Under the pieces are notes generated by a model, which worked only from the letters and a program-made list of their open reading frames with translations, had not been told where the DNA came from and searched no databases. This document shows, in pieces, positions 60,356 through 64,000 of a DNA stretch of 64,000 nt. Location of the stretch: contig PHAR01000001.1 of the NCBI GenBank assembly GCA_002840405.1, forward strand, positions 76,384 through 140,383, read 5' to 3'. This stretch comes from Deltaproteobacteria bacterium HGW-Deltaproteobacteria-8 (GTDB taxonomy: Bacteria; Desulfobacterota; Desulfovibrionia; Desulfovibrionales; Desulfovibrionaceae). The number at the start of each line of letters is the position of its first letter. Position 1 is the stretch's first letter. A program made the translations under genes and the position numbers.

Positions 60356-61573
60356 ATGACCAAAGCTCCGAGCCAAGCATACAACAGCCTCGTCAGCCGG
60401 GACAAGAAGGTGCTGTGCCAGACCTATGGCCGCTACCCCCTGGCCATTGAACGGGCTGTGGGCTCGCGCATGTTTGATCTGGACGGCAAGGAATACGTGG
60501 ACCTGCTCGCGGGCATCGCCGTGGTCAACCTGGGCCACAGCCACCCGGAACTGCTGGAAGTCATGTCCAGCCAGGCCAAGGATCTCATCCACATCAGCAA
60601 CCTGTTCTACCAGCCGAAGCAGGTGGAGCTGGCCGAAAAGCTCGTGGCCACCTGCGACTGCGACCGGGTGTTCTTCTGCAACTCCGGGGCCGAGGCCAAC
60701 GAGGCCGCCATCAAGCTGGCCCGGCGCTTCATGCGCACCGTGCGCTACAAGGACGCCTGCGAGATCATCACGCTCTCCGGCTCGTTCCACGGGCGCACCC
60801 TGGCCACGCTCACGGCCACGGGCCAGGGCGGCCGCATCAAGGAGGGCTTCGACCCCCTGCCCGAGGGCTTTGTCACCGTGCCCTTCGGCGACATCGAGGC
60901 CATGCGCGCCGCCATCGGCCCCAGGACCGCCGCAGTGCTCATCGAGATGGTCCAGGGCGAGGGAGGCGTGCTGCCCCTGCCCGAGGCTTACGTGCGCCAG
61001 GTGCAGGACCTCTGCCAGGAGGCCAACTGCCTGTTCATGGTCGACGAGATCCAGACCGGCCTGTGCCGCACCGGAAAATTCTGGGCGCACCAGCACTTCG
61101 GCCTCACGCCGGATGTCTTCACCACGGCCAAGGGCCTGGCCAACGGCTTGCCCATGGGCGCCATGCTGGTCAAGGAGCATGTGGCCAGGGGCTTTGCGCC
61201 CGGCTCCCACGCCACGACCTTTGGCGGAGGTGGGGTGCTCTCGGCCGTGGCCTCCAAGGTCGTGGACATCATGCTGCGCGACGACCTGGCCGGACGCGCC
61301 CGGGACCTGGGCAACCTGGCCCTGGACGCCTTCCGCAAGATCCAGGCCGACCTGCCGGGCAAGATCAAGACCGTGCGCGGCCTGGGGCTGATGATCGGCA
61401 TCGAGCTCTCCGGTCCGGGCGAGGCGGTGCATGCGGAGCTGCGCGAGCGCGGCTTCATCTGCAACCTGGCCCACGGCAAGGTGCTGCGGCTTCTGCCGCC
61501 TCTTGTCATCGCCGAAGATGATCTGCTTGCCTTTGCTGCGGCGCTGGGGGATATTCTCAAGCAGGACAAGTAA
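60356..61573 (+). CDS. argD: Acetylornithine aminotransferase (ArgD-type class III)
   Basis: A 405-residue class III aminotransferase: N-S-G-A-E-A-N-E-A-A-I-K-L-A-R, SFHGRTLATL, D-E-I-Q-T-G-L-C-R-T-G-K-F with the PLP Asp, the Schiff-base Lys in T-A-K-G-L-A-N-G-L-P-M-G-A and H-A-T-T-F-G-G. Sequence fits ArgD/succinyl-DAP aminotransferase; in this genome lysine synthesis uses DapL, so arginine synthesis is the likely role. AAGGAGAGAG precedes the ATG at 60356. Confidence 0.9.
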   Translation: MTKAPSQAYNSLVSRDKKVLCQTYGRYPLAIERAVGSRMFDLDGKEYVDLLAGIAVVNLGHSHPELLEVMSSQAKDLIHISNLFYQPKQVELAEKLVATCDCDRVFFCNSGAEANEAAIKLARRFMRTVRYKDACEIITLSGSFHGRTLATLTATGQGGRIKEGFDPLPEGFVTVPFGDIEAMRAAIGPRTAAVLIEMVQGEGGVLPLPEAYVRQVQDLCQEANCLFMVDEIQTGLCRTGKFWAHQHFGLTPDVFTTAKGLANGLPMGAMLVKEHVARGFAPGSHATTFGGGGVLSAVASKVVDIMLRDDLAGRARDLGNLALDAFRKIQADLPGKIKTVRGLGLMIGIELSGPGEAVHAELRERGFICNLAHGKVLRLLPPLVIAEDDLLAFAAALGDILKQDK

Positions 61574-61602
61574 CAGGATACAAACAAGCGCAGGAGCTGA
61601 CC

Positions 61603-61854
61603 ATGACCGTGGTCGATGCGATGATCCAGCCCAGACCGCAGGTGACTGCGGATCAGCGCCCCCAGGGCGTGGCTACGGAGCCGCATCTGCCCGCCGGAAA
61701 GCCCCTGCGCTCGATCCAGCCCCTGCCCCTGCCCCTGATCGGCGCGAACGAAGGACCAAAGGCGCCCCTGGACGAGCAGGCCCTGCACAGGCAGGTGGCC
61801 CTGACCAGGGCCGGAATCACCGGCACGGGCGTCATCGTGGACACCGTGGCCTGA
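61603..61854 (+). CDS. Small hypothetical protein, 83 residues
   Basis: No family is recognised. The 83-residue product is Pro-rich (about residues 9-60, including IQPLPLPLIG) and probably disordered, with a hydrophobic/Gly end G-I-T-G-T-G-V-I-V-D-T-V-A. An AGGAGCTGACC site precedes ATG 61603. It lies 29 bases after argD, and prmA starts 50 bases after it. The strong ribosome-binding site supports translation; the function is unknown. Confidence 0.55.
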   Translation: MTVVDAMIQPRPQVTADQRPQGVATEPHLPAGKPLRSIQPLPLPLIGANEGPKAPLDEQALHRQVALTRAGITGTGVIVDTVA

Positions 61855-61904
61855 GCGCGCCGACCGCAACAACACTCCAACACAATAATGGAACCACACC
61901 TGAT

Positions 61905-62798
61905 ATGACCATGTCCCTGCTCAAGATCGAGTTTTCGTTGCCCCCCGCCGACTACGACGAAGCCGTGGTCTTCCTGTCCGGAGCCATCCAGCACGGCTGG
62001 GAGGAAACCCAGGCCGTGGACGGCACCACGCACTTCAGCACCTACCTGGAGAACCACGAGGCCGGACTTGACGTGGCCAGGCGCATCAAGGAACTCTGGC
62101 CGGACTCGGGCATCCGCACCGAGGAGAGCATGAGCCAGAACTGGGGCGAGAGCTGGCGCGAGTTCTTCACGCCCATCGAATGCGGCGGGCGTTTCGAAAT
62201 CCTGCCGCCGTGGCTGTCCGAGGAGGGTCACGACAACCTGACGCCCATCATCATCGAGCCCAAGATGGCCTTCGGCACCGGGCACCACCCCACCACGGCC
62301 CTGTGCCTGGCCTGCCTGGCCGACCTGTTCCGCGAAGGCCACCTGGCCAAGGGCATGGACTTTTTGGATCTGGGCACCGGCTCGGGCATCCTGGGCATCG
62401 GACTGGCCAAGCTCGGGCTCACGGGCCTGGGCCTGGACATCGACCCCCAGGCCTCCTCCTGCGCCACGGAGAACGCCCAGATCAACAACGTGGCCGACAC
62501 GTTCCGCGTGGCTGTGGGCGGCATCAACACCGTGCCCGAGGGCACCCGGTTTCAGGTGATCGTCGCCAACATTTTGTCCAAGCCGCTCATTTTTATGGCC
62601 CCGGACATCGTGCGCCGCATCACTCCCGGCGGTTGCCTGGCCCTGTCCGGCATCCTGGTGGAGCAGGCCCCGGACGTGGTCCGGGCGTATGTGCGCCTGG
62701 GCCTGCCCGAGCCGGAGCTGCGCGTGGACGGCGAGTGGTGCGCCCTGCTCTGGACTCAGCTGCCCGCGCTCCCCGCTCAGGGATCCCAGAGGGACTGA
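61905..62798 (+). CDS. prmA: Ribosomal protein L11 methyltransferase
   Basis: A 297-residue methyltransferase of the PrmA family: N-terminal L11-docking domain, then N-W-G-E-S-W-R-E-F-F, AFGTGHHPTTALC, the SAM loop FLDLGTGSGILGIGLAKLG, and I-V-A-N-I-L-S-K-P-L. It trimethylates L11. ATG 61905 or 61911; neither has a strong ribosome-binding site. Its stop overlaps the next gene (TGATG). Confidence 0.93.
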   Translation: MTMSLLKIEFSLPPADYDEAVVFLSGAIQHGWEETQAVDGTTHFSTYLENHEAGLDVARRIKELWPDSGIRTEESMSQNWGESWREFFTPIECGGRFEILPPWLSEEGHDNLTPIIIEPKMAFGTGHHPTTALCLACLADLFREGHLAKGMDFLDLGTGSGILGIGLAKLGLTGLGLDIDPQASSCATENAQINNVADTFRVAVGGINTVPEGTRFQVIVANILSKPLIFMAPDIVRRITPGGCLALSGILVEQAPDVVRAYVRLGLPEPELRVDGEWCALLWTQLPALPAQGSQRD

Positions 62799-63472
62799 TG
62801 GGCAGACGCGCCGACACCATCCAGGGACTCTACCGCGCCTTTTCCGGGGCGCTGGGTCCGAGCCATTGGTGGCCCGGCGACACGCCCTTCGAGGTGGCCG
62901 TGGGGGCCATCCTGACCCAGAACACCAACTGGCAGAACGTCGAGAAGGCCATCGCCAACCTCAAGGCCGAGGGCGCGCTCACGGCTCGGGGCCTGCGCGC
63001 CCTGCCCCTGGCCAGGCTGGAGGAACTCATCCGCCCTGCCGGGTACTTTCGCGTCAAAACCCAGCGCCTGACGGATTTCCTGGACTTCCTCGAACAGGAA
63101 GCCGGACTTGAGATCGAGGCTCTGGCGGAGCAATCCCTGGAGCAATTGCGGCCAAAGCTCTTGTCCGTGCGCGGCATCGGCCCGGAAACCGCAGACTCCA
63201 TCCTCCTCTATGCCTTGGGCAAAACGACCTTTGTGGTGGACGCCTACACAGTGCGCATGTTCTCCCGCCACGGCCTCATCCCCGAGGTCACTGATTATTA
63301 CGAGGTGCAGGACATCGCCCAGTCCGCAATGGAACCAGAGGTGGCGGACTACAACGAGTTCCACGCGCTCATCGTGCGCGCGGCCAAACAGTGGTGCCGC
63401 AAGTCCAAGCCGCACTGCGCTCTCTGCCCGGCCCGCGCGCTTCTGCACAACCCGGACGAGCTGCCGTCATGA
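62798..63472 (+). CDS. Endonuclease III-family DNA glycosylase (MagIII-like)
   Basis: A 224-residue HhH-GPD protein: I-L-T-Q-N-T-N-W (helix after the DNA-binding start), the hairpin L-S-V-R-G-I-G-P-E-T-A-D (123-133) and catalytic Asp148 in FVVDAYTVRM. The Lys that gives endonuclease III its AP-lyase activity is Glu130. The iron-sulfur Cys are three, C200, C207, C210, and the fourth position is Leu216. Together these fit a monofunctional glycosylase like Helicobacter MagIII (3-methyladenine) more than Nth. Overlaps prmA (TGATG) and EnvC-like (ATGA). Confidence 0.82.
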   Translation: MGRRADTIQGLYRAFSGALGPSHWWPGDTPFEVAVGAILTQNTNWQNVEKAIANLKAEGALTARGLRALPLARLEELIRPAGYFRVKTQRLTDFLDFLEQEAGLEIEALAEQSLEQLRPKLLSVRGIGPETADSILLYALGKTTFVVDAYTVRMFSRHGLIPEVTDYYEVQDIAQSAMEPEVADYNEFHALIVRAAKQWCRKSKPHCALCPARALLHNPDELPS

Positions 63473-64000
63473 CCCGAAGCCTGCGAATTGCCCTTGCCCT
63501 GGCCCTGGCGGTCGGCCTCGCGTCTTCCGCACTTGCCCAGTCCGGCCAGATCGAGAAGGCCCTGCAGCGCGAACACCAGAAGGCCGCCGAGCACAAGGGC
63601 GTTGTGCGGCAATTGGCCGAACGCGAGAAGGCCCTGGCCAACCGCCTGAGCGTCATCGAGACGCGCATGCAGGCCGCCGAGGGCCGCATCGAGAAGCAGG
63701 AAGCCGCCCTTGAGGGAATCCGAAAGGAGGAGGCCCAGTACGCCCAGCTGCATGACGCCGTGCGCGCCAAGCGCGAGAAGGCCGTGCGCGAGCTCCGGCG
63801 CCTGCTCGACCTGCTCTGGCCCATCAACGCCCAAGGCATGCACGAGGGCGCCCGCTCGGCCGACAGCTGGGACTCGGCCGACCGCCGCTTCCAGTGGACC
63901 GGCGCGGTCTACGCCAAGACCCGCGCGGCGCTCGAGGTCGTGCGCCTGCAGGAGCAGGAGCTGGCCGGGGTGCTGGCGCACCAGAAGGAGTTGGAGGCCC
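63469..64000 (+). CDS. EnvC-like murein hydrolase activator (5' part)
   Basis: The frame starts at ATG 63469, overlapping the glycosylase stop, and is still open at the window end. A signal peptide is clear (residues 1-24, R-I-A-L-A-L-A-L-A-V-G-L-A-S-S-A-L-A ending A-L-A-Q). It is followed by a coiled coil rich in Gln, Glu, Lys and Arg (EKALQREHQKAAEHK, LSVIETRMQAAEGRIEKQEAAL, VRAKREKAVRELRRLLDLL). This is the N-terminal plan of EnvC/NlpD-type amidase activators; the C-terminal LytM (M23) domain would lie beyond the window. Other coiled-coil periplasmic proteins cannot be excluded. Confidence 0.65.
   Translation, partial: MTRSLRIALALALAVGLASSALAQSGQIEKALQREHQKAAEHKGVVRQLAEREKALANRLSVIETRMQAAEGRIEKQEAALEGIRKEEAQYAQLHDAVRAKREKAVRELRRLLDLLWPINAQGMHEGARSADSWDSADRRFQWTGAVYAKTRAALEVVRLQEQELAGVLAHQKELEA

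Overview
The window is a gene-dense, high-GC stretch of a bacterial chromosome. It most resembles a sulfate-reducing member of the Desulfovibrionaceae. The evidence is an adenylate kinase with the Cys-His-Cys-Cys metal site described for Desulfovibrio gigas, LL-diaminopimelate aminotransferase (DapL) paired with LysA, a glutamate synthase split over several genes, and a DHH-CBS-tRNA nucleotidyltransferase fusion. No phage, insertion sequence, CRISPR array or rRNA operon is visible. One tRNA, tRNA-Leu(GAG), is present.

Layout. 1-8.1 kb is housekeeping: lolA (partial), rluB, a DUF374 acyltransferase, gcvT, a small Cys-rich protein with an MreB-like protein that has lost key ATPase residues, an inositol-phosphatase-family protein, a degenerate Nudix protein, then rimI, a 36-residue ORF, tpiA, secG and tRNA-Leu. 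8.3-18.1 kb is one tightly packed nine-gene operon for a nucleotide-activated sugar: an SDR dehydrogenase, an HddC-GmhB fusion, HddA kinase, two TPP-dependent E1-like subunits, a GDP-fucose-synthase-like SDR, a ColD-like PLP dehydrase with His in place of Lys, a B12-type radical SAM protein and a GT2 glycosyltransferase. 18.1-25.2 kb runs on the minus strand: a second B12-type radical SAM gene with an unknown partner in visibly lower GC, a secreted repeat protein, a small transaldolase, a TRASH-like protein, folK and dapL.

25.4-40.3 kb runs on the plus strand: xerD, the DHH/CBS/nucleotidyltransferase fusion, a flavin reductase-CBS-transporter trio, a HIT protein, lapA-lapB, mutS, a lipoprotein, lysA, rsmE and rarA. 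40.3-43.1 kb holds two glycosyltransferases on the minus strand. 43.1-48.3 kb is a tetrapyrrole cluster (siroheme dehydrogenase, HemX/CcsA-like protein, hemA) followed by tilS and adk and ended by a strong bidirectional terminator. 48.4-56.9 kb on the minus strand carries a five-gene split glutamate synthase followed by yajC-secD-secF. 57.1-64 kb has glgP on the minus strand, then dut, argD, a small unknown gene, prmA, an endonuclease III-family glycosylase and the start of an EnvC-like protein.

The most interesting region is the sugar operon. It appears to make GDP-D-glycero-D-manno-heptose and then to 4-oxidise it, 3-deoxygenate it and possibly add a two-carbon branch using an orphan E1-alpha/beta pair. 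That would be a heptose analogue of the colitose or yersiniose pathways. The pathway is inferred from motifs and gene order; no similarity search was run.
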